The notes: generated by a model not told the origin, from the letters alone. A stretch of DNA of 64,000 nucleotides from Cydia pomonella (GCF_033807575.1 NC_084720.1:16809570-16873569), one strand, 5' to 3'; positions 43,180-55,122 are shown, counted from the stretch's first letter. Numbers and translations are program-made.

Positions 43180-44100
43180 AAAAAGAAACGTCAAAACCAT
43201 TCAGCTGTTTGTGGTTTTTTTAGCAAACACGCTTCTATGTTTAGAATCGACTTGAAGCAAACAACAGAAAAACGTCTCTCAAAAGTGTTAAAAAAAGCAA
43301 AAAAGGCGGGATTGGAAAATACTTACTGAATTGAATAATGTAAATTGTGTTTGACTGAAATATACAAGAAACACGTATTTATCTACGCTATAAAAATGAG
43401 TTCTTCTAGTGAAGAAAATATAAATGTTCCTGGCAAAAATACATCGCTTTCTTTCAACAATTGTCCTCGCGCCAATATAAATATTAATTTCTATTAAAGT
43501 ACTTATAGTTATGCAAATGTTTTCTTATTTCCTCGCAGTAGTCGTGAAAAGCACTATGTAATGCCAGGCCGGAAACGCTAAAGATGGACTCGTATTATTT
43601 GAGTGAGAGACTCCCTCGTCCATCTTTGAGCGGTTTTCCGGCCTCTCCTACAATGTATTATTATTTCTTTAAAATTTTGGGAATATTTTCTTGTAACGGT
43701 AGGCTTTCACCCAATATAAATTAATGCGTGTGCCATGCGACCGAAATCGTAAAATTGTTTGACGCAAGTACCTAGAACCTACAGAAAAGATGCCTTACGT
43801 ACTTAATTTAGTAGTTTTATTTTATGTGGCTAAAATTAGAAATCATTATTAAATACAATCGATTATTGCATTAAAAAGCAAATATTATGTAAAGACAGAC
43901 GTAGCGGGGCCCATGCCCGCGCGCATTCGATAAAATAAAATCATAATTCATTAATTTATTGCATCCATCAAGCGGCTACGCCACATCGTACACTTACCTA
44001 TTAGTTCAAGTCATAGCCGTGCGAAGTTAATATAACCACTATGGCAAATTAAAAAAACCCACATATTTAGTTATTAGTAATAAGGAGCGTCTATTGAAGG
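43180..44100. other. No gene seen
   Basis: Apart from the foldback at 43566-43644, nothing recognisable. A repeat-like C-rich patch follows at 44100-44275. Confidence 0.5.
43566..43644. repeat. Short foldback
   Basis: AGGCCGGAAACGCTAAAGAT opposite ATCTTTGAGCGGTTTTCCGGCCT (first 20 shown by ATCTTTGAGCGGTTTTCCGG). Confidence 0.65.
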
Positions 44101-44439
44101 GAGCGCGTGAGGTGTTTTTGAGGATTTTTTAACCCCTCCGCCCCTTTTCCTAGAAAAAAAATGTGGTATTGGCCGAGACCCTCCACTCCCCCACGATATT
44201 TGGTGATATTCAGCTTGCCCCCTCCGCCCCCAGAACACCGCACGTCATTACTGTACGCCCCCATATAGTTATTAGTAGTATAGTTATCTACGAACAAGTC
44301 GGTCATTTAACATGTTCAGTGGTCTGTGTAGACGCCGCGGGCCTGCTCGCGCGCAGACGATGACGTCAACGTTGCAACGCCACAAAAACGCGATCTGGTT
44401 ATGGGAACCAACATGATTGATGTAGCGAAAAGATAATAA

Positions 44440-44640
44440 GCTTAATCACAGAATGCATAATAGTATACTACAAAACCGAAGTTTGACAGCGATTCAGGGA
44501 CGAATCATGCTGTCGCTTTCTAATGTATTTCTAATGTAAGGGACAGTCCTTTCGGCTATTAAGGGTTGTCAAAATTCAAGTCATTATGTTATCTGTGGTC
44601 GTGCACGCAAAGAGAACGAGGATATTCGTATTTTTATTTT
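44440..44640 (+). repeat. Dispersed repeat (TTGACAGCGATTCAGGGAC family)
   Basis: Forward copy; GTTTGACAGCGATTCAGGGA and TTGTCAAAATTCAAGTCATT. It contains a short internal duplication of TTTCTAATGTA. Confidence 0.75.
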
Positions 44641-44935
44641 TGTTAACTTAAACACCCTGTAGCTCCTAAAGTACTCGTATTGATCGTAGAGTAAAAATAA
44701 ACAAACCACAGTTGTACGGAAATTTATGGTAAATCTTTTGTCCGAAGTAATGATAATGCTATTAATGCTTTTTGTAAAAATATTCAAGATATGAGCAAAA
44801 ATCTGAAAAAAGGTACCTTCAACCCCCCTTACACCCTCAGCACAACCCCCACCCTCGAGGACTTTTAGTATGTTTATCTGGAGACCACAAGGTATAACTA
44901 TAGCAATTTTCAAAACTACACGAATTAGTTCTACT
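44641..44935. repeat. Dispersed repeat
   Basis: Contains AATATTCAAGATATGAGC, CCCCCACCCTCGAGGACTTT and TCTGGAGACCACAAGG, a common lepidopteran repeat pattern known to me only by recall. The 109-codon open frame 44913-44584 lies across it. Confidence 0.5.
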
Positions 44936-45026
44936 GATTTTATTAATTTTCTTGAGCTATAATAAAACCAAGGATCATCACAATATCGCCGTACCTATTA
45001 CGTTTTATTCTGAAAATTGGTGAAAC

Positions 45027-45142
45027 TAGAAGGCCTACCGCGAACCACGTTCGACGTGCTGCCTCTCTGTTGCACTTGTAGATTCGTACGTAAGTGTGAC
45101 AGGAAGGCAACACGTCGAACGTGGTTCGCGGTAAGCCCTCTG
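45027..45142. mobile_element. Foldback MITE (GGCCTACCGCGAACCACG family)
   Basis: Arms AGAAGGCCTACCGCGAACC and GGTTCGCGGTAAGCCCTCTG. Three overlapping open frames here are repeat-derived. Confidence 0.75.
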
Positions 45143-45149
45143 ATTTCTC

Positions 45150-46120
45150 AACGATTGACGCAAAATTTGCGTGTTTGCTGGTGACGTACGTTGCCACTTA
45201 TTACGAACTGGTATTAAAACGAGTTGAAATGGTTTATTTGTGCATTTCGTCCAGTAAAACATTATCTATTGAACATTCTCGCAAATTACACGAGAATTTA
45301 ATGCAATCATTAAAATTCTTGTGGAATTAAAAAAAGTATTGTTTTATATTGTTTTCTTAATTAAAAATTTTTGAGAATTTTTCCTATAGAAATTTGTCAA
45401 CTTCGTAAACTTGGTTCAATGCTATTCAAGCCTATTGTTAAGTATGTCCTAGTCTAGGTCCTAGTAGTTCTGTAAGTTGTAGACCTCGTGTACCACAATG
45501 ACTCCGCCATTTTATAAAAATTTATTCGCGAAAAATTTACAAACAAAATATTATTAGACTTGCTATCATAACTTCACAAAAATCGGCTGAGAAAGGCGAT
45601 CTGTACCTAGAAGAGAACAGCCGGACAGACGAAAACGGTGACGCTTCTCGCTTGCCGGACAATTGACAAATGTTGCCATGACCAGAGGCCGGAATTTTCG
45701 TGGTATTTTTGAATTGTCATGGTGACTTCTCATTTATCGGGCCTCTAGACATGTCGGATAGGAAGTTTGTCGGCAAATCTGCTACATATCTATTTATAAA
45801 AACACATGGGTTTTTTGTTGATGATTGGTTGAAGATCGACCTCTGCTTCTGCGTAAAAAATGTGTAAAAAAGTATGAATGACAGTTTCCTCTAGCCATTT
45901 CCTGTGTCGTTGACTTTTCTTACGGTTAGTGTAGTGACCTAATGACGTGACGAAATCAGGTTTATGACTGACGGCCATTTAGGTTTGCGAGTTGCGAAAC
46001 TCGAGCACTTAACGTAGTTTCAATCTGCTGTTAAGACGAAAGTTTTCAAAGAATAAAGTTCTTATTAGTTATCAAACATCTATAAAAGTCAAACGAAGAG
46101 GCATAGCTATGGTAAATATG
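45150..46120. other. No gene seen
   Basis: AT-rich; a weak inverted pair at about 45650-45760 around TTGCCATGACCAGAGG. Confidence 0.5.
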
Positions 46121-46127
46121 TAATAAA

Positions 46128-46417
46128 TTGTGTGACATTTTACCACCGCTCATGGGAGCCTGGTGTCCGCTTGACAATTAATCTCAAAAATTGGCGTAGG
46201 CACTAGTTTTTACGAAAGCGACTGCCTTCTGACCTGCCTAATCTAGAGGGTAAACTAGGCCTTATAGGGATTAGTCCGGTTCCTTCACCGAAAAGCAACT
46301 GGTAAATATCAAATGATATTTCGTATAAGAGCTCCGAAGAACTCATTCGACGAGCCAAGGTTTGAACCCGCCACCTCCGGGTCGCAAGGTGCTCTTACCA
46401 CCAGGCCACCTGCGCTT
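46128..46417 (-). mobile_element. tRNA-headed SINE, family 2
   Basis: Minus strand: AAGCGCAGGTGGCCTGGTGG, box B GGTTCAAACC, GGCCTAGTTTACCCTCTAG and the GGCTCCCATGAGCGGTGG end. About 290 bp, lacking the final 20-30 bp. Confidence 0.8.
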
Positions 46418-46567
46418 CTTTTTCTGTAAAAATATTTTCCATAATATCAAAATCCAGGGAGGAAAGTGTAATTGTAGTGCAAACTATAGACATCTTGGCT
46501 ACATCCCCTGTGACTATAATCAACGGCTACTCAGTTTGTAAACCATGCTCAGTATGCAACTAATTGC

Positions 46568-46680
46568 AGTGTACCGTCAGCATGACCGACTGATGCAATG
46601 ACGGACGAATCGTCATCACTGACGCCTTGGCTCGCAACCCGCTTATGCAATCGGTCATGGGCATATGGCGCCGCACTGTA
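46568..46680. repeat. Probable foldback element
   Basis: GCATGACCGACTGATGCAA at the left is matched by TGCAATCGGTCATGGGC at the right, with CAGTG/CACTG at the outer ends. Imperfect. Confidence 0.5.
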
Positions 46681-46859
46681 TCGCACTGAAAGAAATGTTT
46701 GCATAACAGTAACAATAACAATGCTAGATTGTTAGCCAAGGGATCAAAGGCATCCATGATGAGGTTAGGTCGAGTCAAAAATGGATGCTTTTCACCGGAG
46801 TTCGTTTTTTCTTATTATTTTAAGAGTTAGGAGTGAAAAAAAACCATACAAACTTTTAA

Positions 46860-47120
46860 ATGCTCATTACTTTTATATTTATTAGCATAAAATACTTAAA
46901 CAAAAAAACGCGACCCTTACGGTTACGTAACCTAGATAACATTCCAACGTTTGAGGTCCGCAAAACAAACAATGAATATGGTCGAAGAGTATGGAAATGC
47001 ATTGTACCGCGTATATTGAATAGATTTCCATATGAATTAGTAAGCTCATTAGAAGGTCGAACATGTGGGCAAGTTAGATCTATGATAAAGAAACACATGC
47101 TTAAAATGCGAAAATAATGC
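46860..47120 (+). pseudogene. Probable LINE C-terminal fragment
   Basis: An 85-codon frame with the pattern IPTFEVRKTNNEYG, then W and P-x-I-L-N, resembling the last domain of CR1-like RTs (IP.....GR..W...P...N.LP). No RT motif is present and the match is by pattern only. Another frame on the other strand covers the same bases and is a shadow. Confidence 0.45.
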
Positions 47121-47750
47121 AAATTTATATAAAGATGAAGTGTGCTGTATAATTAATTCGACACGCCTAGACTCCTTAACTCAAAAAATCTTTTTAATTT
47201 AAGATTAGTAGTTAAGTTAGAAAAATGCATGTTTTTTTTGGTATGAAATAAACAGATTAAATTTTAATTTTTTTATTTTATTTAATAATTAAAAATTCGA
47301 AAGAAATAAATAGAAGTTGCATAGATGTGGTTAATACCTATAGATCAATTTGTTTTAAAATATGGTCAATAATGGATCCAGAGAGGAAAATTGGGACCAC
47401 GTTTGTATAAAAAGGTGGTTTCGGGGTGGTCCACCACTTTCGTGTTAAACTTGGATGGAACCACTCATCAATATGGGATCAATAATTTACCCAATTAAAT
47501 ATATTTACCGTTTTGAAAGTCCCACGTTACTGCACACGTGAGCCATTAACCGGGTGACTTTTTGTCGTTATCATGAAACATGTCAATGTCACCCAAAAAA
47601 CTATTGAGATCAGGCTCATGATTCGGACACTAACATTTGTGACGATATTTGATTGGAATTGAATTGGCTGGTTTCGTTTTCGCTTAGAGGTCTTTCCCAC
47701 ATACGTCCAGTTTTTTGCAGGATCCCGTTTTAGTATACGTGCTAATATAT

Positions 47751-48048
47751 AGTCGGACCAAGATAAGTCTGCAACGATTTTGATAGCACACACAAGTGTT
47801 ATTAATTCGTCATAATTTCATTTAAAATAACACTTGCCCAATCTTGTGCAATCAAAATCGCAGAGGTGTATTTAAATATTTGGGGCCTTGGGCCGCCCCA
47901 TATAATAAGCACAAATGCATTTTTTTTCGCCGTTTTCTGGAAACGTGGAGCCTGCGCCGCCCTTAGCAGCCTGCCGCTCCGGGCCATGGCCCCTTGGCTC
48001 TAGGGTAAATACGCCCCTGCAGAATCGTCGCAGACTTGTCTTGGTTTC
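47751..48048. mobile_element. Foldback MITE (family with TCAGACCAAG ends), interrupted
   Basis: Inverted ends AGTCGGACCAAGATAAGTCTG and CAGACTTGTCTTGGTTTC. The hAT MITE at 47861-48019 splits the right arm. Other copies of the family are at 148-304, 20584-20740 and 54984-55122. Confidence 0.75.
47861..48019. mobile_element. hAT-type MITE nested in a foldback element
   Basis: 159 bp from CAGAGGTGTATTTA to TAAATACGCCCCTG. The 8-bp flanks are CAAAATCG (47853-47860) and CAGAATCG (48020-48027), one mismatch. It interrupts the right arm of the element at 47751-48048. Confidence 0.8.
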
Positions 48049-48197
48049 AATTTAGTAACGTTCTAAATTAAATAATTTAGTAATTCTGTTTGCGGGATAA
48101 TACCTACAGAAAACTGGGATCAGCAAAAAAACCGTACGTAAAAAACTGGACGTAAAAAACTGGACGTAAGTGGGAAAGAGCTCTCACGTGTACTTGT

Positions 48198-48330
48198 ACG
48201 GTCAAGGAATTTAATTTCAGCATTTCGTACCTTGTCACAGTGACAATAGTAAGAGGTTCTTAGCTACTTTCTTATTGATTGTTACTGTGACAAGGTACGA
48301 AATAGTACTAAAATTCAATGCTTTGACTGT
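48198..48330. mobile_element. Foldback MITE (CATTTCGTACCTTGTCAC)
   Basis: Arms ACGGTCAAGGAATTTAAT and CATTTCGTACCTTGTCACAG, inverted at the right (GTGACAAGGTACGAAAT, ATTCAATGCTTTGACTGT). Confidence 0.75.
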
Positions 48331-48419
48331 ATGTGTGAGTTACAGTAATTACATATACTAATCTATGTGTGTGAGCGCAATGCAATGAATGTTCGTAAGA
48401 TTGGAACTAGAGCTCTGTA

Positions 48420-48525
48420 CAGTTATGTCTAAAAACATCGATACGAACAAAGTCTCAAAAATATGTATACACTTTTCGCCCATATATTAAGGCGTATATA
48501 TATTTTTTGCACTGATTTGACAAGT
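48420..48525. mobile_element. Tc1/mariner-like MITE, truncated copy
   Basis: Left end CAGTTATGTCTAAAAACATC after TA (48418-48419), same family as 51004. The right terminal 25 bp are lost. Confidence 0.65.
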
Positions 48526-48529
48526 GGCA

Positions 48530-49690
48530 GAGTCTGGGGGCGCCACTAAAACGTCAAATTCCTATAGCTGACTAAATTTACAGCCTGTAATTTGTAAACT
48601 GCGATATCTAATTAATTCATACTTAATATACTATATATTAGACCTTTAAGCATTTACATTTACTTAACATGTAATGTATACATAGTGTTTCGTTTTTAGT
48701 TTCGACCGACCTAGTTAACTGGGTACATAAGAAAACAAAGCAATTATTGGGTTTACCGCAAAACTCTATTTGCTATAGAAACTACTCTACCGAAAAAGAA
48801 AAACTAAAGATTAAAAATAACCGTAATCCACTTTATTTAATATTTAACACTTTGAGAGCCGGGAACCCGCTCGGCGTGTACTCTGTTCGTATAAGCGGAA
48901 AAACGCTGGGATCGGCTACGAGCGTAGCGTTATGAAAACTGGAAGTGAATGTCTTGAAATGTATTCTAAGGAAGTTGTTAAATACAAAGTCCCTTTCTGA
49001 GCATTTTTTTTTTGTAAGTATTACAATTTTATTTTTACCATGGCTTAGTTTTGATCGACTACTTTCACACTTTCTGAGCATAAATCAAATCTTAGCAAAC
49101 GTTGTGCTTTGTTGGCGCACAGTTATCATAAAAAATATTATACAAAATGTAGGCATGTTATGCCGAATATTTGGCGCTTTGGCCGAGAAGGGCTGAATAC
49201 GATTCGGTATTCGATATTCAGCAAAAACCACTATTCGTGATATCTCTAGTAAATATAACGTAAGCGTTTATTTATGTTTTGATTGCCCTTTTTTATCAAC
49301 GATTATAATCTTGACTAGGCCCCCATACCTACTAGATAGGGTAAAATAATACACAAATGATAAAATTGAATATAAGAAGCACTTAAAACATTCTTGTCTC
49401 AAGCGGAAGCAGAGATAATTATAAAGGAAAACTCTAGTACCGAGAACTGTCATGTTTTAATCTTGAGATCTTGAGAAATCCCTAATCTACCCATATTATT
49501 AAAGCTTAGTCATTTGATTTAATAGTTTCCTCCGAAAAGTATGACGTAGGTAAGACAATACAGTGGAAACCGAAGGATGGAAAACTAAAGTGTGTTCTAC
49601 AGTACCCCTTTGATGAGTATTAAACAAGCTTTCAAATCATGACTACATATTAAACACACAGACACAGAGATATTAAATATATTGAAAACA
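48530..49690. other. No gene seen
   Basis: AT-rich; open frames of 60-83 codons on both strands overlap each other and carry no motif. Confidence 0.5.
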
Positions 49691-49870
49691 CCGCCAGTTT
49701 GCATCGGTTCGTCAACGCAAGCTCCTGACGACACTCCTCGGTACGCAGTGAAACATGTCGAGCGTTGTTCGACTTAAAATACGTGAGTGACCCGTTTTTC
49801 AATACATTTATCCCTCCTGACGAAGCCTGCGTTGCGGATATGAATTTGGCATTATTTTATTAATGCTTGA
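49690..49870. repeat. Dispersed repeat
   Basis: CTCCTGACGACACTCCTCGG, TGAAACATGTCGAGCGTTGT and TGAGTGACCCGTTTTTCAAT. The pattern is recalled from other lepidopteran sequence. Confidence 0.45.
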
Positions 49871-50154
49871 TTTTTATACATTATTTTATTAAAACCCATT
49901 TTATTAGCCAAACTTTTTTGACAGAACTTATGGACCGACGAAGTATATAGTATAACTACATACAGTCAGAATCGAACGTAGTGGATTAATGAAAATGAAA
50001 TTTATTTAATTTTAAATTTAATTTATTTAATTTAAGTACTCGTATAGGAAGCGTGTATGAACAGTAGGGGGCAGCACTTGCTTTAACGTAAAATGTTAGT
50101 GTTTCAAATTTAAGCCACAAGATGGCAGATCCTCCAACGAGCACGATCTCTATT

Positions 50155-50330
50155 ATCTTTGATATTATCAAAGAGAATTTGATATATGTAGAGGTGGATT
50201 GTCAAAGAAAACTTTGTAGCCACAGTAAATTTACGGCCATCTTTCGACACATGATTAAAACTTTTAGGCTACAAAGTTTTCTTTGACAATACACCTCTAT
50301 TTCAAGTTCTCTTTGCTATTAATATCTAAT
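50155..50330. mobile_element. Foldback MITE (CAAAGAGAA / TTCTCTTTG)
   Basis: Arms CAAAGAGAATTTGATATATG and GTCAAAGAAAACTTTGTAGCC, inverted at the right. About 150-175 bp; the outer limit is imprecise because GATATTA flanks also pair. Confidence 0.65.
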
Positions 50331-51003
50331 GGTTAAAGTCTAAGAAAAATGTGTGTTTAAAATTTGACAGTTAGATGTCGCTATACAAGTATACAGTGAA
50401 TTGCAAAATTGCATGGGAAAATGGGATTGGCCGCTCAAATTATTATACTGATTGTGGATGGTGGGTTTTACCTGTAAAACCTACTACTAATCAAATCCTT
50501 GTTTTTTGACGGCTTGGGCTCTAGCTTTTTAAGACACATCTCATAGAACAAAAGCAGATAAACGTAAAACCAATGCTAGCGCCATCTATAAAATCCGTTG
50601 CTATGCCGCCAAGTTGGCAATGCCAACCTTATTATAGAGTTTCTTTTTTATTGCCACTTTTTGATGTAACCCTTTTTTGCCACTTTTTTGTTGTTTTCAT
50701 AGTTATAGGAGAAAAAAAGTGTCACGAAATTTCCATACCGTTTTCAAATTTTCCTTCTTGTTACCGCCTTATAAAGTATATGGGGAAATGGTAACTCAAT
50801 AGAAAAAAAACTGGGGCATTTTTTTATCCCATTAAAATAGAAAGAGCTCGTGATTCTAAGTCGAAAAGACACAATAAATTTAAAAAATATAATATTCATA
50901 AATGAAAAAATATAAAATTTACGAAGTTGGATTTTTTTTTTAAAGAAACGCTAAATAATTTATTAATTTACCTAGTGCCCATGAAGTACTGCGACTAGAT
51001 GTA

Positions 51004-51135
51004 CAGTCACGTCTGTAAATATCGACACGGACAAAGTGCCAAAAATATGTATACACTACCTTGATACATGGGCAATAAGGTCGAGTATACATATTTTAGG
51101 AACTTTGTCCGTATCGATATTTTCAGACGTGACTG
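51004..51135. mobile_element. Tc1/mariner-like MITE, full copy
   Basis: 132 bp, ends CAGTCACGTCTG and CAGACGTGACTG, flanked by TA on both sides (51002-51003, 51136-51137). The arms contain CGGACAAAGTGCC and an ATATGTATAC motif. TA duplication and CAGT ends suggest the Tc1/mariner superfamily. Confidence 0.8.
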
Positions 51136-51228
51136 TAAAGAGGGCTGCGAAATTGCATGAAAAAATTATAAATGAAATCATTGACAAAGTCGCCATGCAC
51201 TTTTACGGCTGATTTCCCGTACATATAG

Positions 51229-51346
51229 GTACAGTCGCTATCAGATATATGGGAGCGGCCAAGGTGCTCACAAATATCTGAACACGCCTTTATTGTCAAG
51301 GCTAGAGTGCATGTTCACATATTTTTTAGCACCTCAGCCGAAGCTT
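51229..51346. mobile_element. Foldback MITE (TACAGTCGCTATCAGATATA)
   Basis: Left end TACAGTCGCTATCAGATATA, then GCGGCCAAGGTGCTCAC, opposite TAGCACCTCAGCCG. The right end is lost. A right half of the same family is at 11553-11622. Confidence 0.6.
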
Positions 51347-51467
51347 AATTACCAGCAATTTACAATTAAGGTTGAAAGCAGGGACTGATTTCGGTTAGGT
51401 ACGGTATGGTAGCGGTATAAGCTGGTAGGGTACCTTTATGAAAGCGGTTAAGGTACCCGAAAAAAAA

Positions 51468-51546
51468 GCGGCCAAGTGCGAGTCAGACTCGCCCATGAAG
51501 GGTTCCGTAGGGTGACGTATTAAAAAAGACTCGCACTTAGTCGGTT
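51468..51546 (+). mobile_element. CCGGCCAAG element, deleted foldback derivative
   Basis: 79 bp: GCGGCCAAGTGCGAGTCAG at the left, and at the right the same end in inverted orientation (AGACTCGCACTTAGTCGG). The normal GGAACCC end is missing. Confidence 0.6.
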
Positions 51547-51549
51547 TAG

Positions 51550-52930
51550 TGAAAGAGTGACCACAATACATTTAATTGGCAATTACAATTTATACAACTT
51601 CTCCTTTGTTTGAACGGAAAAACGATTTTTGCTAAGTAGTTATACAGAACCTCGAAATGAAATAACACCTTCAATGTTACATAATAAATAATTCATTAAT
51701 GGCTGGAAAAATATAAAAGTTGCGAAGGGCGACCATGATTGCAATTATTAATTAAAGGACAAAAGACAGGAGTATTTAACTATATAAAACATATAGTAAA
51801 AAAAAAACTTGAAATAAATATATTGATAATGATAAGGTAAGGATTTAAGTTGCTATTTGAAAACGTGATTCTTAAGTTATTAAATAAAAACAGTTTTAAT
51901 TTTTAGTTTTTTGAATTTTTAGTTGATATTCAACAAACTAAATTATGTAAAATTATAAAAAATAGTAATAAAAACATGTTTCTACTTCAAAACTTACTTA
52001 TAAAATACCTGCTCTGGTACAAAAATATTGAATGTTGAATTTTTGAATTATAAATAATGTAATGAAAGTAAAACATTAGATAGTAGTTCTATGTTTTTAA
52101 TATTCGCGCCATCTAACGGAATTGTTTCGAACTGAATCGTAAAGAAGAGAGCTAAATTTATACTGTGAATTGTATGAATGGCTTTGAAGTTGGTTCATTA
52201 TCGCTCTGCGTAGTAATTGTTGGTAGGGGCTATAGTACAAATATTATGTACGTACTTACAAAGTACAATAACCAGCTGATAAGTGAATAAATAAAACTAT
52301 CTAAGCTTGAGAAATATTTATATTATTAAACGAACTATCAAAGCAGTAACGTGTCAGTGATGTGTTTGGTCTAACAATAAAATATTTGAGGTTATATTTT
52401 GAGATCTATTCGTTTTTTTTTTTATGAGTTCAGTTTGTAAACACAACATAACCTCTACACGTGTAGGATCAAAGGTATGCATATCGACATTTATGTAAGT
52501 ACTTTATTTATAAATATAATAATACTTTAGAACTATTTATTGTCTAAGAATAATGTGAGTAGGGGAATATTTCACAACCCTCTAATATTGAGTAATATGT
52601 CTTATTATTATAAGAACAACAAATAGCGGCATTTGCCGCACTTGTATGATAAGGCCCTACATTATTTTGTTTATTGCATTTGTATGTCTTGAGTATCTTT
52701 ATATTCGGGAATTTTCCTACGTCGTAGGTACGCAAACTATAAATGGACTTCTTTAAGCTTTAGAGATAGATGATGTTTCTAGGGCACGAAGTAAACTTAA
52801 AATTCTTACCATAGCTACGGCAAAGATAAATCGGGACAGTAAGCCACAAGATAAAAAACGACACACCTGTTCACTGTCGGGTAAAATACCCATTAAACTG
52901 ACCTCTTTCTACTAATGGCTTCCAATACAC
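51550..52930. other. No gene seen
   Basis: AT-rich, no recognised repeat. If the minus-strand exon candidates at 52935 and above are real, this would be intron. Confidence 0.5.
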
Positions 52931-52934
52931 TCAC

Positions 52935-53263
52935 CTAAAACGTTATCGCATCAAGTAAATGGAACTGTGCGACTGACTCAGTAACTGAGTCGGTGAAAGT
53001 GACTTCTTTTTCTTCACACTTGATGCCAGCCGTCGGAACTCAGGCATGTCCGTCACTCTGCACAGCACTCAACCTCCTATAGAAGACACTGGCGCATCCT
53101 CAACACTGCATCCGTACACTGGAGTTCGGCAAATGTTATCGTTTTCGTTTTTCGCACGCACACATCGTTCGTTGCCGACAACCGTCGGTCTTTTAACGTC
53201 AAGGTGGACAAAACTACCCACGCGAGGATGTTGTTAATAACGCGAAACGTGATCTCGACTTCT
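52935..53263 (-). other. Candidate exon (unidentified gene)
   Basis: Minus strand: a pyrimidine-rich acceptor (TTGTCTTGTTTCCAG) precedes 53263 and a consensus donor TTTTAG|GTGAGT gives a last exon base at 52935. A short frame starting MPEFRRLASS ends a few bases before the donor, and the longer open frame at 53271-53077 has no known similarity to me. Joining the exon at 53733 to this acceptor gives a stop after nine codons, so these may be UTR exons or may not be linked. No repeat family is recognised here. Confidence 0.3.
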
Positions 53264-53732
53264 GGAAACAAGACAAACCTCTAAAAGTACGTTCACGTAC
53301 GAACGTAGAGGAGCGAGAGAAGCGAACTCCTGACTGGACTGCGCCTGGGCCGTGCAGGATGCGACCCATTAGGCAAAAAGAGCGTCCATTATTGTATTGT
53401 CGTGGGCTTATCGTAACGCCAGTGGTTCTGTCTCAAATTGCCGACCGGGAGCGATAAACGTGTGAGTCGCACTGAATTTGGGGGCGAAGGTATGTCCTTT
53501 GCAAAATCTATGTCATTAAAACTCGAGCGTGTCCAATGATACATACGTCTATCTGTTTATCCAGTATGACTAACCCTGATAGTGACCTGGGATTTTGTTA
53601 AATATGAGGCTAATTAAGTTTTAATTGCGTATGTTTTGAAATTGAACCCCAAATATGGTCATTATCATAAGAAGCTGTAACAAGCGGCAAAGGGAAGAAG
53701 CCCGTCACGGGACCGGATCCAGGGCTACTCAC

Positions 53733-53853
53733 GCTCGTTTGTTCAATTGGACAGTTAATTTGAAGCTCTGAAGCCGGCCGCTTCCGTTCATGGTTCACAC
53801 AGGAACCAAATCGAAATTTCTGACAACGACAACGCAATCCGATAAACAAAAGC
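53733..53853 (-). other. Candidate exon with start codon (unidentified gene)
   Basis: Minus strand: acceptor TTTCTTCACAG ends at 53854, donor AGC|GTGAGT with last exon base at 53733. An ATG at 53791-53789 opens 19 codons plus two bases up to the donor (starting MNGSGRLQSF). GC content is above the surroundings and no repeat is recognised. It could be the first coding exon of the gene whose promoter is at 61.68 kb, but nothing proves the link and the peptide is not recognised. Confidence 0.35.
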
Positions 53854-53859
53854 CTGTGA

Positions 53860-54980
53860 AGAAACATTGAAAACTAGCGTTACAGATGAAGGAAAACATA
53901 GTATCCTATAACAATCCTTGTTGTCATCAAGCCAATCTGTTTTAAACTGCAATAAGGATGGAAGCTAAAGATTTCTGTAACTCGAGATGATTTAAAATCC
54001 GTGTCGCGCCACTTCCATCTGGATTTATCCGGTTTCGGACCTCAATTCTATGTAGAGTTACAGTCTGAACGTACCTATTTCTTTTGACATAATTACAATA
54101 ATGTAATTAGTGTGCACCTGTTCCTGGTATTTCAGGAGGAATGTACTGGAACTTAGTTAATATTTAATTTCCTAGAACATTGATGCAGTCTAGCAATTGG
54201 AATGGATCAATAACCTCGCCATTGATAGACATGCTATCCACTTATATAAAATTGCAGCCTTCTTCCTGAATTATCCACCTATAAAACATATGATGAGCCT
54301 CGAGTATTGTAAACATCTAAAAATACTAAGCGCTTGTTACTTGTTTTGTTACACTGACACGTATTTTCCTTCGCATAAAAACTTCGATCAATTCACATAA
54401 TGATGTCTACTGGTAAGCTCTTAGATCACAAAATTAATGAAATCGTTAATTCAGTTTTTGAGAACGCTATTACAAATTTCCGAACCAATAATATGTAGAT
54501 GTAAAAATCAATTGTATTAGTTTGATACAAGATTATCCTGAAATTGGCTCTCTGTAAGGCAAATTGTTGTTTAGGAGCAGCTGTTATAGGCCAGTGCCCG
54601 ATTGCCATCGCGAGCAAGGATGCCCCAAGTGCCCCAACGAGCTCTTAAGGTCACAGTAAGGTGCTCATTTATATCAATACCTAAAGACATATTGGGAGCA
54701 TTGGTTCCTTTCTGTAATTTGTTAGCTTGACACAGTGATGAAGGACACGAAGATGTAAAATTTGTATATGTATTGAGCGTTCAGCACACCGTAACTTTAA
54801 TGAAAGAAAATCATAAGGTTACATGTGAATTTTTGCATTTATAAAATGTACTCTAAACTTTATTATTTGACGGACCGTGTAGCTATCAAATTACCCACCT
54901 ATGTATATTTCTTTTTTTACTATCCGATTTATTTCTAACGTGAGTTGTCGCATAAAATATTTCTAGTCTTAAAAGATTAT
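53860..54980. other. No gene seen
   Basis: AT-rich; no recognised repeat or motif. Confidence 0.5.
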
Positions 54981-54983
54981 TTA

Positions 54984-55122
54984 GAGTTAGACTAAGCTAA
55001 GTTTGGAGCGCTTGTGATACCCCAGTCTATGAAAGTGATAATGTGATAAAATTTTGACGTTTAAAATAACCCTTGTACAGTCTGGGCTGCCAAAATCGCT
55101 GCCAACTTAACTTGGCCTAACT
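54984..55122. mobile_element. Foldback MITE (TCAGACCAAG family)
   Basis: Arms GAGTTAGACTAAGCTAAGTT and AACTTAACTTGGCCTAACT; the most diverged of the four copies. Confidence 0.75.

Larger units (their letters stand above)
47687..48183. mobile_element. Outer foldback element of a three-level nest
   Basis: Outer arms GAGGTCTTTCCCACATACGT at the left and a complement ending TAAGTGGGAAAGAGCTC at the right. The right arm has a short internal duplication of AAAAACTGGACGTA. Between the arms sits the foldback element 47751-48048. Confidence 0.65.
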
